NCBI GenBank assembly: GCA_013214945.1
Contig: JABSRT010000028.1
Location: 1 to 54,946, forward strand
Reading direction: 5' to 3'
Origin: Gammaproteobacteria bacterium
GTDB lineage: Bacteria > Pseudomonadota > Gammaproteobacteria > Enterobacterales > Psychrobiaceae
Length of the DNA: 54,946 nt
The notes under the pieces are model-generated. The model did no database searches. It had not been told where the DNA came from and was given only the letters and a program-made list of their open reading frames with translations. The stretch's first letter is position 1; the number at the start of each line of letters is the position of its first letter. A program made the translations under genes and the position numbers. This document shows positions 1 through 9,049 of this stretch, piece after piece.

Positions 1-25
1 CTCATAATGTCACCTAAATTAATAT

Positions 26-44
26 GAGGTGAGTATATCACCTC
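26..44. other. Short inverted repeat at the left edge
   Basis: GAGGTGA and TCACCTC form a perfect 7-bp inverted repeat around the 5-nt loop GTATA. There is no U-tract on either side. The gene to the left is outside the window, so I cannot say whether this is an operator or an RNA hairpin. Confidence 0.35.
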
Positions 45-106
45 TAGTTAGGTGGCCAAATTCACTGTACCACTACATATTCTTGTTGTTATTAACTATG
101 GAAGAC

Positions 107-139
107 AACACCAGACCACAGATGTTGCAGTCTGGTGTT
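107..139 (-). terminator. Hairpin after the chemoreceptor gene
   Basis: AACACCAGAC (107-116) pairs perfectly with GTCTGGTGTT (130-139) around a 13-nt loop, 12 bases past the stop of the minus-strand chemoreceptor gene. The sequence that follows on the minus strand is only weakly T-rich (TTGTCTTCC), so it is either a weak intrinsic terminator or a 3'-end stabilising hairpin. Confidence 0.55.
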
Positions 140-150
140 CTTGAAAATAG

Positions 151-1860
151 TTATACCTTAAATTGACTGACCACTCCTTCTATTTGTATCGCGAGATCTG
201 TCATCAATTCGCTCTTTTGCGCGGTTTCCCGCGAGCCCTGAGCCGTCTTTTCGACTTGCACGTTGATTTCACTAACGTTAACTCTAATCTCATTAATTGC
301 CGCATTCTGCTCTTCCGTCGCCGCCGCAATAATGTTATTTACATCGACAATAGCGCTCACCGCATGGTTTATCTGATGAAATGACTCCCCAAGCTTTTTC
401 GTGTTATCAACACAGTCTTTGGTACGGGTTTTACTGCTGCTCATCGCATCGACAGCTTGTTCAGCACGCTGCTGCAAGCCCTCTATCATGCTTTGAATTT
501 CAGAAGTAGAGTCTTGTGTACGCTTAGCCAATGTTCTTACTTCATCGGCCACTACGGCAAAACCTCGCCCCTGCTCGCCAGCTCGTGCGGCTTCAATTGC
601 GGCATTAAGTGCCAACAAATTAGTTTGATCTGCTATACCACGAATAACATCTAACACTTTACCAATACTGTTGGTCTCATTAGCTAATTCATTGATCACG
701 CCCGACGCATTATCGATATCGCTATCTAAGCGATCAATATCAAGAACTGCTATTTCGATTACTTTAGAACCATTATTTGTTTCACTGTACGATACGTTAG
801 CATGTTCAACGGCAAGACTCGCATTAGTGGCCACCTCTTGAATTGCTGGCGCTAATTGCTCTACAGCCACCAACAGTTGTTGCAATCCATTTCGTTGCTC
901 TAAGATCGCGTCATCGGTAATCATCGCAGTAGAGTTAACCTGCTTAGAAGAAATTGATATTTGGTTAATAGCCCCTCTTAGTTCGACAATAACCTGCTGC
1001 ACGTTGCTGGCAAATAAATTAAACCCTCGCCCTAACGAAGATATTTCATCATTACTTGTGGTACTTAACCGCTTGGTTAAATCCCCCTCACCTTGGGCAA
1101 TATCATCTAACGCATTAATTGCTTTATCCAGTGGCTTAAACAAAACCCTAATCATGTATACCGAAATGCATAGCACTAAGAATAGAATGACTATTTGGCT
1201 AGATAGACTGATGTTGAGCCAAAAACGTGCAGACTGCTGTGAGTCTGTGACTTGTCCTTGAGTACGGGTATTTAACACATCAAAAAATTGAGAGACTGGC
1301 TTCATGATGTTAGTGATTTCGTAGTGATATTTACTATCAAAAACAATTCGTAACGCAAAATCGGTGACACTTTCATTGGGCAATGGCTGATGAGGTCCTT
1401 GAGCAAATTGGCCGTTTTGGGCCGACACCATTGCTTGCGTTTCAGTTTCAATAAGAGCATTAGAATTGTCGCTGGCCTGTTTGATTAAGGCAAACTCTTG
1501 CGCGGAAAAATTTAACTCGCGCATGATGTCACTTTGCTTCTTTACTACTCCGGGATAGAGGCTGGCATGTACACTGCTTGGGCGAGCCACTTCACCATTA
1601 CGCCATTTAACAATATTTAGATAAGCATCAAAATATTTATTGTCGCCCGTCGCAATAAAGGTCCGACAAAGTCGCGTAAGATCTAAGGATGACTGCATGA
1701 ACTCATCTGCAATTAAATAAGATAGATAGCGAGTTTGAGCTTGATTGACTTGTTGTGTATTCTTATTTCTGGTTACCGTTTGCGAACTGATAGCCCCAAT
1801 AATTAGTATGGTTACTACACCTAGTATACCTACTAGACGCGCCTTAATCGTTAATCCCAT
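151..1860 (-). CDS. Methyl-accepting chemotaxis protein
   Basis: Transmembrane chemoreceptor of 569 aa that would signal to CheA/CheW from the inner membrane. A first membrane helix (about residues 8-27) is followed by a roughly 185-residue periplasmic ligand domain, a second helix (about 213-237), a HAMP linker (about 238-291) and the cytoplasmic coiled-coil signalling domain. The conserved hairpin tip ([20 protein letters not shown] onward, about 408-449) is intact. There is no C-terminal CheR/CheB-tethering pentapeptide. The start is supported by a strong AAGGAGGG ribosome site (1866-1873) five bases before ATG. The ligand is unknown because I do not recognise the periplasmic domain. The gene stands alone between a 3' hairpin and a long upstream gap. 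Confidence 0.95.
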   Translation of the reverse strand: MGLTIKARLVGILGVVTILIIGAISSQTVTRNKNTQQVNQAQTRYLSYLIADEFMQSSLDLTRLCRTFIATGDNKYFDAYLNIVKWRNGEVARPSSVHASLYPGVVKKQSDIMRELNFSAQEFALIKQASDNSNALIETETQAMVSAQNGQFAQGPHQPLPNESVTDFALRIVFDSKYHYEITNIMKPVSQFFDVLNTRTQGQVTDSQQSARFWLNISLSSQIVILFLVLCISVYMIRVLFKPLDKAINALDDIAQGEGDLTKRLSTTSNDEISSLGRGFNLFASNVQQVIVELRGAINQISISSKQVNSTAMITDDAILEQRNGLQQLLVAVEQLAPAIQEVATNASLAVEHANVSYSETNNGSKVIEIAVLDIDRLDSDIDNASGVINELANETNSIGKVLDVIRGIADQTNLLALNAAIEAARAGEQGRGFAVVADEVRTLAKRTQDSTSEIQSMIEGLQQRAEQAVDAMSSSKTRTKDCVDNTKKLGESFHQINHAVSAIVDVNNIIAAATEEQNAAINEIRVNVSEINVQVEKTAQGSRETAQKSELMTDLAIQIEGVVSQFKV

Positions 1861-1873
1861 CTACACCCTCCTT

Positions 1874-2309
1874 GTGTTAATAGACAAATCGTAATCTACT
1901 AGATATAACGTACTTTGTATCATTTGGCTAGCACAGACACAAAGACACCACTCAACGAGGTTGATAAAAAATCATTCACACGCAAAAAATGAAAAGGGAC
2001 ACGCATAACAATATAATTGATATTCAAAGAGTTTAAGCATCATGTTCATTTTGTTAGGCAATTTTAACCATCAAATTGGTTATTCAAGAAACACTCAATC
2101 ACATAGCTTTAGTGATAAAATAAAGAAATAAGGCTGATGAGGCATGCATTAGAAAAATACCGCGAATGATATTAATTACAGTTGGAATTCATCCCGTGCT
2201 ATCTCTCTTTGGCACGAAAGGTCATGATTACAATCGAGCAAACTTTATTGTTTTTAAACGCTTATTATTGTTCAGTTAGACAACGCTTATGAGCCCTACC
2301 TAGATTATT
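1874..2309. other. Intergenic stretch with no recognisable gene
   Basis: AT-rich sequence between the chemoreceptor ribosome site and the repeats downstream of fdx. I see no ORF with a ribosome site, no tRNA and no strong hairpin. It presumably holds the chemoreceptor promoter on the minus strand, but no convincing sigma-28 or sigma-70 element could be assigned. Confidence 0.5.
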
Positions 2310-2310
2310 T

Positions 2311-2485
2311 CACAACATGCCCATCGGGCCGCAGATGCTGTCAGTGCGAGGGCGACTTCGTCGTTGTTTACAGAACGCCATTACTTGTCATTTACCCACA
2401 AAAAAAGCCTCAAAATACTTGAGGCTTTTTTTCACAATATGTCCATCGGGCGGTAGTCGCTGACGCAGTCAGTGCGAGGGCGACT
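2311..2485 (+). repeat. Two-copy degenerate direct repeat downstream of fdx
   Basis: Copy 1 (2311-2357) and copy 2 (2433-2485) share CACAAYATGYCCATCGGGC at their left ends (2311-2329 and 2433-2451). They also share the identical 18-mer GTCAGTGCGAGGGCGACT at their right ends (2340-2357 and 2468-2485). Copy 2 has an extra ACGCAGTC (2463-2470) that can pair with GACTGCGT (2482-2489). The isc operon terminator lies between the copies. This looks like an interspersed extragenic element rather than coding sequence. Confidence 0.7.
2401..2431 (-). terminator. Intrinsic terminator of the isc operon
   Basis: AAAAAAGCCTCAA (2401-2413) pairs with TTGAGGCTTTTTT (2419-2431) around AATAC. The stem is 13 bp with A/T-tract flanks, so it can work in either direction. 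It is the first terminator after fdx on the minus strand and probably ends the iscR-fdx transcript. Confidence 0.88.
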
Positions 2486-2507
2486 GCGTAGCCGCCACCG
2501 GAACGAC

Positions 2508-2846
2508 TTAGTGCTGCTCGCTGGCTAAGTTAACTGTGTACTTAGGAATTTCTATTACTAGGTCTTCTTTGGCAACACAAGCCTGACAACCCAAGCGAGA
2601 TTCGCTATCAAGTCCCCAAGCTTTGTCTAACATGTCGTCTTCAAGTTCGTCACTTTCTTCAAGTGAGTCAAAACCTTCACGAACAATTAAATGACAAGTA
2701 ACACAAGCACATGATTTTTCACACGCGTGCTCAATATCAATGCCATTAGCCAGTGCGACGTCAAGAATGGTCTCACCTTCGTTCGCTTCAACAACAGCAC
2801 CTTCTGGACATAGAACTTCATGTGGTAAAAAAATTACTTTTGGCAT
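2508..2846 (-). CDS. fdx: ISC-type [2Fe-2S] ferredoxin
   Basis: Adrenodoxin-type [2Fe-2S] ferredoxin of the ISC assembly machinery. In the known pathway it supplies electrons during cluster assembly on IscU. The ATG at 2846 gives MPKVIFLPHE, which aligns with E. coli Fdx, and a length of 112 aa. It has GGAG eight bases upstream, whereas the longer reading frame from 2867 does not fit the family. The four cluster ligands are visible as Cys42, Cys48, Cys51 and Cys87 (ACEKSCACVTC and SRLGCQAC). It is the last gene of the isc operon, 114 nt after hscA, with two hairpins in that gap. No iscX follows, unlike E. coli. Confidence 0.97.
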   Translation of the reverse strand: MPKVIFLPHEVLCPEGAVVEANEGETILDVALANGIDIEHACEKSCACVTCHLIVREGFDSLEESDELEDDMLDKAWGLDSESRLGCQACVAKEDLVIEIPKYTVNLASEQH

Positions 2847-2872
2847 ACTGCCGATCTCCGCATGCATTAGTA

Positions 2873-2954
2873 CTCATCCTATAATGTAGTTTCGCTACGT
2901 TATAAAATGAGTAAAGAGTTAAAAACTTTGGTTTACCCAAATTAAGTAAACCAA
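2873..2954 (-). other. Two intercistronic hairpins between hscA and fdx
   Basis: Hairpin A has arms TATAATGTAG (2880-2889) and CTACGTTATA (2895-2904), with one G-U pair and loop TTTCG, plus an outer CTCAT/ATGAG pair (2873-2877, 2907-2911). Hairpin B has perfect 9-bp arms TTGGTTTAC (2928-2936) and GTAAACCAA (2946-2954). Neither is followed by a T-tract on the minus strand. They are more likely mRNA processing or stability elements that set fdx levels relative to hscA than terminators. Confidence 0.6.
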
Positions 2955-2960
2955 TTTAAA

Positions 2961-4826
2961 TTAAATATTGTCGACCGACTGACCTGATAATGCCTGACGA
3001 ATTGATTGGTCCATTCGACGAGCAGCAAAGTCTTGACTCACTTTGTCACAAAGCGCTATCGCATCTTTAATTGACTTAAGGTCACTGCCAGCTTGGGCGT
3101 TGGCTAATTGCGCCATTGCTTGTTCAATCAGTGATTTTTCATCGCCAGATAATAAATGAGCATCACCAAGCAAAGCACTAACCAAGCCTTCATGAACACG
3201 CGACGCTTCTACTTTTTCTTCAGCGAGCATTCGCGCTTGCATATCATCTTTGGCATAAGTCATTGAGTCTTTGATCATGTTTGCCACTTCATTGTCGGTT
3301 AAACCAAAAGATGGTTTAACTTCAATTGAAGTTTTCACGCCGCTGCTTTTTTCCATCGCGCTAACGCTTAGCAGGCCATCGGCATCTACTTGGAAAGTCA
3401 CACGGATATGAGCAGCGCCGGCAGCCATTGGTGGAATGCCACGTAATTCAAAACGCGCTAGCGAACGGCAATCTTCAACCAGTTCACGCTCACCTTGTAA
3501 AATATGCAAAGCCATCGCAGTTTGACCATCTTTAAAGGTGGTAAATTCTTGCGCTTTAGCAACCGGGATCGTGGTGTTACGGCTAATGACTTTTTCAGTC
3601 AAGCCGCCCATGGTTTCAAGACCTAGTGACAGCGGTAACACATCAAGCAGTAACATATCGCTGTCGGGTTTGTTGCCCGCCAAAATATCAGCCTGAATTG
3701 CCGCGCCAATCGCCACGACTTTGTCAGGATCGATGCTGGTTAACGGCTGTTGCTCAAAGTATTGACCTACTTTGTCTCGTACTAAAGGTACACGAGTTGA
3801 ACCACCCACCATCACAACTTTAAGAATGTCGCTGGTATTAATCTCAGCATCACGTACCGCACGGCGACAAGCCATTAAAGTACGTTTAACAATCGGCTGA
3901 ATTAGGCTATCAAAAACCTCGCGTGACAACTGACCGTGCCAGTCATTACCACAAGGCAGGTTAAGTGTTAACTCGGTGTTGTGTTGCGCACTAAGCGATT
4001 CTTTGGCCCGACAAGCCAATTGCATAATTTCACGCTGTAGGGCCGGAGAATGGTCGCCGTCATAACCTGATTGCTCGATTATCCAATCAGCAATTATCTG
4101 ATCAATATCGTCGCCACCCAGTGCAGAGTCGCCACCGGTTGCTAATACTTCAAATACGCCTTTATTTAGCCGTAAAATTGAAATATCAAACGTACCACCG
4201 CCGAGGTCATAAACGGCAATAATACCTTCTTGATCGTTATCTAGGCCATATGCAATCGCTGCGGCCGTCGGTTCGTTAAGCAATCGAAAAACTTTAACGC
4301 CTAATAATTCTGCGGCATCTTTTGTACCTTGACGCTGCGCATCATCAAAATAGGCCGGCACGGTAATGACCACGCCATCTAGTTCACCAGCTAAAGTCGA
4401 TTTAGCCAGCTCAACCAGCGGTTTTAAGATTTCGCTCGAAACTTGAATAGGATTAACCACACCGTTGCGCGTTTCAATGGTCACTAAACCATTTTCAGAA
4501 GCACTGAGGTTATAAGGAAGTTCTTTATGACTCGCTTGAATATCTTTCAGGGTCCGGCCCATAAAACGCTTAACAGATACCACAGTATTAGTGGCGTCAC
4601 TTACCGCATGCGCTTTCGCTTCAAGGCCAACTTTTATCTCGTGTTCACCGTAATGAACAATAGATGGGATAGAACCAACACCTTGATCATTGAGCAAGAT
4701 AGTTGCTTGTCCACTGCGAACGCTAGCCACTAATGAGTTGGTGGTACCCAAATCAATGCCTACGGCTAATCGGTGCTGATGAGGGGCGCTACTTTGCCCA
4801 GGTTCTGAAATTTGTAATAGTGCCAT
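2961..4826 (-). CDS. hscA: Fe-S assembly Hsp70 chaperone HscA
   Basis: Specialised Hsp70 (621 aa) that works with HscB to release the nascent cluster from IscU. The N-terminal ATPase carries the Hsp70 signatures [12 protein letters not shown] (about residues 23-34), [12 protein letters not shown] and [10 protein letters not shown]. The C-terminal half is the beta-sandwich substrate domain (about 400 onward), which in this family recognises the LPPVK motif of IscU. The N-terminus, [12 protein letters not shown], is typical of HscA. It lies 17 nt after hscB and belongs to the isc operon. HscA position and length distinguish it from DnaK, and it lacks the acidic DnaK tail. Confidence 0.97.
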   Translation of the reverse strand: MALLQISEPGQSSAPHQHRLAVGIDLGTTNSLVASVRSGQATILLNDQGVGSIPSIVHYGEHEIKVGLEAKAHAVSDATNTVVSVKRFMGRTLKDIQASHKELPYNLSASENGLVTIETRNGVVNPIQVSSEILKPLVELAKSTLAGELDGVVITVPAYFDDAQRQGTKDAAELLGVKVFRLLNEPTAAAIAYGLDNDQEGIIAVYDLGGGTFDISILRLNKGVFEVLATGGDSALGGDDIDQIIADWIIEQSGYDGDHSPALQREIMQLACRAKESLSAQHNTELTLNLPCGNDWHGQLSREVFDSLIQPIVKRTLMACRRAVRDAEINTSDILKVVMVGGSTRVPLVRDKVGQYFEQQPLTSIDPDKVVAIGAAIQADILAGNKPDSDMLLLDVLPLSLGLETMGGLTEKVISRNTTIPVAKAQEFTTFKDGQTAMALHILQGERELVEDCRSLARFELRGIPPMAAGAAHIRVTFQVDADGLLSVSAMEKSSGVKTSIEVKPSFGLTDNEVANMIKDSMTYAKDDMQARMLAEEKVEASRVHEGLVSALLGDAHLLSGDEKSLIEQAMAQLANAQAGSDLKSIKDAIALCDKVSQDFAARRMDQSIRQALSGQSVDNI

Positions 4827-4843
4827 TAGTCGATTCTTTCTAG

Positions 4844-5371
4844 TTAGAAACCAAGCAAACGCTCTTCAAGTTCACGAGCTTCCGCGGCCAATTTAAGCAT
4901 GAATTTTAGCTTTCGAACATTATCGGCAGCCGTGTTCAATGAGGATTGATCGCCAGCGGCAAACAAATCAACGAATTGTTGCTCAAACTCGCTAATGTGT
5001 CGATCAATTTGTTGTTGGAAATCGATAATTTCTTGTTCTGGATCAGACGAAGTCGGAATGTCTTCCAGTGCTTCTCTCAATTCCATCTGCTCCATTAAAA
5101 ACGTTGGGTCTTTAATGGTTTGATATTCATGAGCCAGTTCAATTCCCGCCAGCAAGAGCAAATATTCAGCACGATTAATCGGGGTTTTGAGCATGCCAAA
5201 ACCATCGTTAATGCGTGCTGATTGTTGAACCGCTAACAAACGGTTCTGCTCACTAGCATTGGCGAATTTATCGGGGTGGACTGCGCGTTGCAGTTCGAGA
5301 TACTTTGCCCTTAGCTCATTGGTATCTAATACATATGAGCGAGTAAGGGCAAACAATTCAAAATAATTCAT
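4844..5371 (-). CDS. hscB: Fe-S assembly J-domain co-chaperone HscB
   Basis: J-domain co-chaperone (175 aa) that delivers IscU to HscA and stimulates its ATPase. The N-terminal J domain contains the obligatory HPDK at residues 32-35. The C-terminal helical half (about residues 85-175, including [13 protein letters not shown]) is the IscU-binding bundle. The gene is separated by only 15-17 nt from iscA and hscA, which fits co-translation in the isc operon. Confidence 0.97.
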   Translation of the reverse strand: MNYFELFALTRSYVLDTNELRAKYLELQRAVHPDKFANASEQNRLLAVQQSARINDGFGMLKTPINRAEYLLLLAGIELAHEYQTIKDPTFLMEQMELREALEDIPTSSDPEQEIIDFQQQIDRHISEFEQQFVDLFAAGDQSSLNTAADNVRKLKFMLKLAAEARELEERLLGF

Positions 5372-5386
5372 AGATAAAAAAACAAA

Positions 5387-5710
5387 TTAGACAGAAAAAC
5401 TTTCACCACAACCACATTCGCCATCAACGTTAGGGTTACTAAATTCGAACCCTTCATTTAATCCGTTTTTGACAAAATCAAGTTGGGTACCATCGAGATA
5501 AACTAGGCTTTTTGCATCGACAATCACTTTAACACCGTATTGTTCAAATACCTGATCGCCTTCATCAAGCGAATCTACAAACTCGAGTACATAAGCTAAA
5601 CCAGAACAACCCGAGGTTTTCACCCCAAGTCGTAGTCCGAGACCTTTACCACGATTTTCTAAAAAACTTTTAACCTGGTTGGCCGCAGACTCGGTTACAA
5701 TAATTGCCAT
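5387..5710 (-). CDS. iscA: A-type Fe-S carrier IscA
   Basis: A-type carrier that accepts iron or Fe-S clusters and passes them to apoproteins. Starting at the ATG at 5710 it is 107 aa, the same length as E. coli IscA. The eight extra residues of the longer frame are lysine-rich and not family-like. The three conserved cysteines are Cys35 (TSGCSG), Cys99 and Cys101 (ECGCGESF). It sits between iscU and hscB in the usual order. Confidence 0.96.
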   Translation of the reverse strand: MAIIVTESAANQVKSFLENRGKGLGLRLGVKTSGCSGLAYVLEFVDSLDEGDQVFEQYGVKVIVDAKSLVYLDGTQLDFVKNGLNEGFEFSNPNVDGECGCGESFSV

Positions 5711-5745
5711 ATTCTTCTTTACCTTTTTTACCATTGCCCAACGGG

Positions 5746-6123
5746 CTAACTTCTGCTTTTGTAATCTGCAATCGCTGCTTTAATTGCATCTTCAGCTAAG
5801 ATTGAACAGTGAATTTTCACTGGAGGCAAAGCAAGTTCATCGGCGATAGTACGGTTAGTAATTTCACCCGCTTCGTCTAATGTTTTACCTTTAACCCATT
5901 CAGTTACTAATGAGCTTGACGCAATGGCGCTGCCGCAACCATAAGTTTTGAACTTTGCGTCTTCAATAATACCTTGATCATTGATTTTTAGCTGTAACTT
6001 CATTACGTCACCACAAGCTGGTGCGCCAACCATTCCGGTTGCAATTTGTGGGTCATTTTTGTCAAATGAACCAACGTTACGTGGGTTTTCGTAATGATCT
6101 AATAATTTTTCGCTGTAGGCCAT
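5746..6123 (-). CDS. iscU: Fe-S scaffold protein IscU
   Basis: Scaffold on which IscS-derived sulfur and iron are assembled into [2Fe-2S]. It has 125 aa. The assembly cysteines are Cys37 (APACGD), Cys63 (YGCGS) and Cys106 (KIHCS), and the HscA recognition motif LPPVK sits at residues 99-103. All match E. coli positions. It lies 52 nt after iscS and 35 nt before iscA. No sign of degeneration. Confidence 0.98.
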   Translation of the reverse strand: MAYSEKLLDHYENPRNVGSFDKNDPQIATGMVGAPACGDVMKLQLKINDQGIIEDAKFKTYGCGSAIASSSLVTEWVKGKTLDEAGEITNRTIADELALPPVKIHCSILAEDAIKAAIADYKSRS

Positions 6124-6175
6124 GGTCGTATCTCCTAAATTGGCTAATGAGTTGCTGGTCTAAATATCAATTGCT

Positions 6176-7390
6176 CTAGTGAGCAACCCATTCGACACTA
6201 TCTAAATCTACACCATCTTGAAACATTTCCCATAATGGTGACATTTCGCGCAACCGTTCAATTGAATTGGTCATATCGTTGATTGCGTGGTCAATATCGG
6301 CTTCGGTAGTAAAACGACCGATGCTAAAACGAATTGAGCTGTGCGCCATTTCATCGTTTAAACCAAGCGCACGTAATACGTATGAAGGCTCTAAACTGGC
6401 TGATGTACATGCACTGCCTGATGATACGGCTAAGTCTTTTAGCGCCATCATCAGTGACTCACCTTCAACGTAAGCGAAGCTGATATTGACGTTGCCAATA
6501 TAACGCTGCTCTGCATCACCATTAAGGTAAGTCTCTTCAATTTTGAACATGCCAGTCATCAAGCGCTTGCTTAATGTCTCGATGTGCGCTTTGTCTTTCG
6601 CCATATCGACTTTAGCGATATGGAAAGCTTCGCCCATGCCAACAATTTGATGAGTAGCTAAAGTACCAGAACGCATACCACGCTCATGACCGCCACCGTG
6701 CATCTGTGCTTCTAAACGGATACGTGGCTTACGACGAACATAAAGTGCCCCAATGCCTTTAGGACCATAGATTTTATGGGCCGAGAATGACATTAAATCA
6801 ACTTTCAACGTTGATAAATCAATGTCAACTTTACCTGCACTTTGCGCGGCATCAACATGAAAAACAATTTTACGGGCACGTAACATTTCGCCCATTGCAG
6901 CGATGTCTTGAATCACGCCAATTTCGTTATTAACGTGCATCACAGAAACCAAGATTGTGTCGTCACGCAAAGCGTCTTCAAGTTGCGCAACGCTCACTAA
7001 ACCATTAGCTTGTGGATCAAGGTAAGTAACTTCAAAACCTTCACGCTCTAATTGACGGCAAGTATCTAAAACCGCTTTATGTTCAGTTTTTACGGTGACA
7101 ATGTGCTTGCCTTTTTTAGCATAAAAGTGCGCAGCACCTTTAATCGCTAAATTATCAGACTCGGTCGCACCTGAAGTGAAAACGATTTCACGAGCATCGG
7201 CATTAATTAACTCTGCAACTTGGTTACGCGCGATATCAATCGACTCTTCAGCTTGCCAACCAAAACGGTGCGAACGCGATGCAGGATTGCCGAAGTTGCC
7301 TTCCATGGTTAAACAATCAACCATTTTTGCAGCAACACGAGGATCTACAGGTGTTGTCGCGGCATAATCTAGATAAATTGGAAATTTCAT
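6176..7390 (-). CDS. iscS: Cysteine desulfurase IscS
   Basis: PLP-dependent desulfurase that converts cysteine to alanine and passes the persulfide to IscU and to tRNA thiolation enzymes. At 404 aa it matches the E. coli protein. The PLP lysine is in [12 protein letters not shown], and the catalytic cysteine is in the mobile loop [14 protein letters not shown] (Cys328 in E. coli numbering). The C-terminus, ending VEWVAH, is the IscU-docking tail typical of the family. It lies 78 nt after iscR in the same transcription unit. Confidence 0.98.
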   Translation of the reverse strand: MKFPIYLDYAATTPVDPRVAAKMVDCLTMEGNFGNPASRSHRFGWQAEESIDIARNQVAELINADAREIVFTSGATESDNLAIKGAAHFYAKKGKHIVTVKTEHKAVLDTCRQLEREGFEVTYLDPQANGLVSVAQLEDALRDDTILVSVMHVNNEIGVIQDIAAMGEMLRARKIVFHVDAAQSAGKVDIDLSTLKVDLMSFSAHKIYGPKGIGALYVRRKPRIRLEAQMHGGGHERGMRSGTLATHQIVGMGEAFHIAKVDMAKDKAHIETLSKRLMTGMFKIEETYLNGDAEQRYIGNVNISFAYVEGESLMMALKDLAVSSGSACTSASLEPSYVLRALGLNDEMAHSSIRFSIGRFTTEADIDHAINDMTNSIERLREMSPLWEMFQDGVDLDSVEWVAH

Positions 7391-7468
7391 TTATTACTCC
7401 ACACCAACCACTCGTTATGAGGTAGTTAGTATTGTCTATTGCTATTTATGGGGGGCAAACGCCCAGCA

Positions 7469-7948
7469 CTAACCAAGTTGGTTGATGTGCAAAATATCAC
7501 TTTGTAATTCTTGAACCATATTCTGTTTATTGGAGATTTCTTTAACCTCGGCATTTTCCATTAGCTCACCCAAGGTGATACTGTCCAGAAAATGCTGCAT
7601 TTTTTTGCTAAAGTCATTCCATAAACTATGGGTTAAACAACGACCACTGGGTGAACAAGGTTTTTCACCTTTGCATTTCGTTGCAACTACTGAGTCGTTC
7701 ACTGCCGCGATTACTGCGCCTACAGATATATCAAGCGCATCCTTCGCTAAGCGGTAGCCACCACCTGGTCCTCTGATACTGCACACCAGATCGGCTTTTC
7801 TCAACTTAGAGAACAATTGCTCTAAGTAAGATAATGAAATATGTTGCCGCGCTGAGATATCGGCTAAACACACCGGTCCAACTGACTGGTGAAGCGCAAC
7901 ATCAAGCATTGCGGTTACCGCATAGCGTCCTTTTGACGTTAATTTCAT
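7469..7948 (-). CDS. iscR: Fe-S cluster-sensing repressor IscR
   Basis: Rrf2-family winged-helix regulator that, with a [2Fe-2S] cluster, represses its own operon. From the ATG at 7948 the protein is 159 aa and begins [20 protein letters not shown]. The TTG-initiated longer frame adds only two residues. The cluster ligands Cys92, Cys98, Cys104 and His107 (KCKGEKPC...GRCLTH) are all present at E. coli positions, and the recognition helix region ([15 protein letters not shown]) is conserved. An AAGGG ribosome site precedes the ATG. Two IscR-type sites lie directly upstream, so autoregulation is expected. Confidence 0.98.
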   Translation of the reverse strand: MKLTSKGRYAVTAMLDVALHQSVGPVCLADISARQHISLSYLEQLFSKLRKADLVCSIRGPGGGYRLAKDALDISVGAVIAAVNDSVVATKCKGEKPCSPSGRCLTHSLWNDFSKKMQHFLDSITLGELMENAEVKEISNKQNMVQELQSDILHINQLG

Positions 7949-7969
7949 ACTCAACCCTTGATACTCGGT

Positions 7970-8038
7970 ATAATAGCGCCATTACAACAAACCCGACTAA
8001 ACTAGTCAAGTATATGTTTGACTAAACTAGTCAAGTAT
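7970..8038 (-). promoter_or_regulatory. isc promoter with two abutting IscR type 1 sites
   Basis: Two 25-bp sites lie back to back, 7989-8013 and 8014-8038. Each contains the palindromic core GACTAAACTAGTC flanked by family-like ends. By eye they differ at about 2 and 3 positions from the published type 1 consensus (ATASYYGACT...AGTCRRSTAT). A -10-like TATTAT lies at 7970-7975 on the minus strand, 22 nt before the iscR ATG. The nearer site covers the expected -35 region, so IscR binding there would repress the operon, as known in E. coli. Confidence 0.88.
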
Positions 8039-8071
8039 ATCGCATTGTACCATACGCGAATTTAGAACTCG

Positions 8072-8848
8072 CTAATCTTGCCGGTCATTCTTGGTTGAGC
8101 TGCGATTAGTGGCAGTTAAAATACCACGTAAAATATTAAGTTCAACCTCTTCTGGTCTTGCTCTGTTATATAAACGCCGTAATTTACTCATTATTTGACC
8201 AGGATGAGCCTTAACGATAAAACCAATCTCATTTAATGTCGTTTCAAGATGGTCAAAAAAACCATTCATTTGCGCTGAGCTTGGATATTGCTGCTGTTCA
8301 TCAGTAACAGCAACTTTCTCCGTTTGGTTTAACCAAGCCATTCGAATTTCATAACAAATGGTCTGCACGGCCATCGCAAGGTTAAGCGAGCTATATTCTG
8401 GGTTAGCCGGAATGCATACATGATATTGGCATTGTTGCAGCTCTTCATTGGACAATCCGCTATTTTCACGTCCAAAAACGACGGCGACTGGGTAGTTAGG
8501 CACTTCATCCATCAGTTTTAACCCTGTTTGACGAGGATCTAACATTGGCCAAGGTAAAGTTCGCGATCGTGCACTCGCACCAATCACTAAACCACAATCC
8601 TCAATAGCTTGCGCTAAAGTAGGTTTGATAACTGCCTGCTTAAGAATATCTGCAGCTCCAGCGGCCAGCGCAACTGATTTGTCATCGATAGCGGTTTGCG
8701 GATCAACTAAGATAAGCTGTGACAGTCCCATGGTTTTCATGGCACGGGCAACACTGCCGATATTGCCGGGGTGGCTGGTACCCACCAGAATAACTTTAAC
8801 CTGATCTAGGTTAGATTGGTTGGGGGTTTCTATCTTATTTTCTTGCAC
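8072..8848 (-). CDS. trmJ: tRNA (cytidine/uridine-2'-O-)-methyltransferase TrmJ
   Basis: SPOUT-class methyltransferase that 2'-O-methylates nucleotide 32 of tRNAs. The knotted SAM-binding fold is indicated by TSHPGNIGSVARAMKTMGL near the N-terminus, then FGRENSGLSNEEL and the C-terminal knot IPANPEYSSLNLAMAVQ. The C-terminal extension matches TrmJ. The start is uncertain. The open frame reaches back to a GTG at 8941, but those first residues are hydrophobic and unlike the family. The GTG at 8848 gives 258 aa, close to the 246 aa of E. coli. The gene order trmJ then iscR, with suhB divergent, is the E. coli order. Confidence 0.93.
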   Translation of the reverse strand: MQENKIETPNQSNLDQVKVILVGTSHPGNIGSVARAMKTMGLSQLILVDPQTAIDDKSVALAAGAADILKQAVIKPTLAQAIEDCGLVIGASARSRTLPWPMLDPRQTGLKLMDEVPNYPVAVVFGRENSGLSNEELQQCQYHVCIPANPEYSSLNLAMAVQTICYEIRMAWLNQTEKVAVTDEQQQYPSSAQMNGFFDHLETTLNEIGFIVKAHPGQIMSKLRRLYNRARPEEVELNILRGILTATNRSSTKNDRQD

Positions 8849-8950
8849 AAGCGATGTCCAAACAGCTAATTTTGGCGCTAGTGTAACAAACGTGCAAAAA
8901 AAAAATAGAGTAAAACTGTGAACGTGGCTCCATAAATGCACTAGTTTTAC

Positions 8951-8978
8951 TTGCCAATTGAAAGGGCTCTGGTATTAT
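8951..8978 (+). promoter_or_regulatory. Probable suhB promoter
   Basis: TTGCCA (8951-8956) and TATTAT (8973-8978) are separated by 16 bp, a good sigma-70 match, about 70 nt upstream of the suhB ATG. It lies in the divergent region between trmJ and suhB. Confidence 0.7.
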
Positions 8979-9049
8979 ACGCGCCGTATTTTGCTCACAT
9001 TAATAACAATTATGAGCTTATCGTTCTTTAACATCCAAAGGTAAACACT

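Noticed and set aside
8849-8941. 31-residue N-terminal extension of TrmJ
   Set aside because: Hydrophobic Phe-rich sequence over a ten-T homopolymer, not seen in TrmJ. The GTG at 8848 gives the usual length. Some doubt remains.
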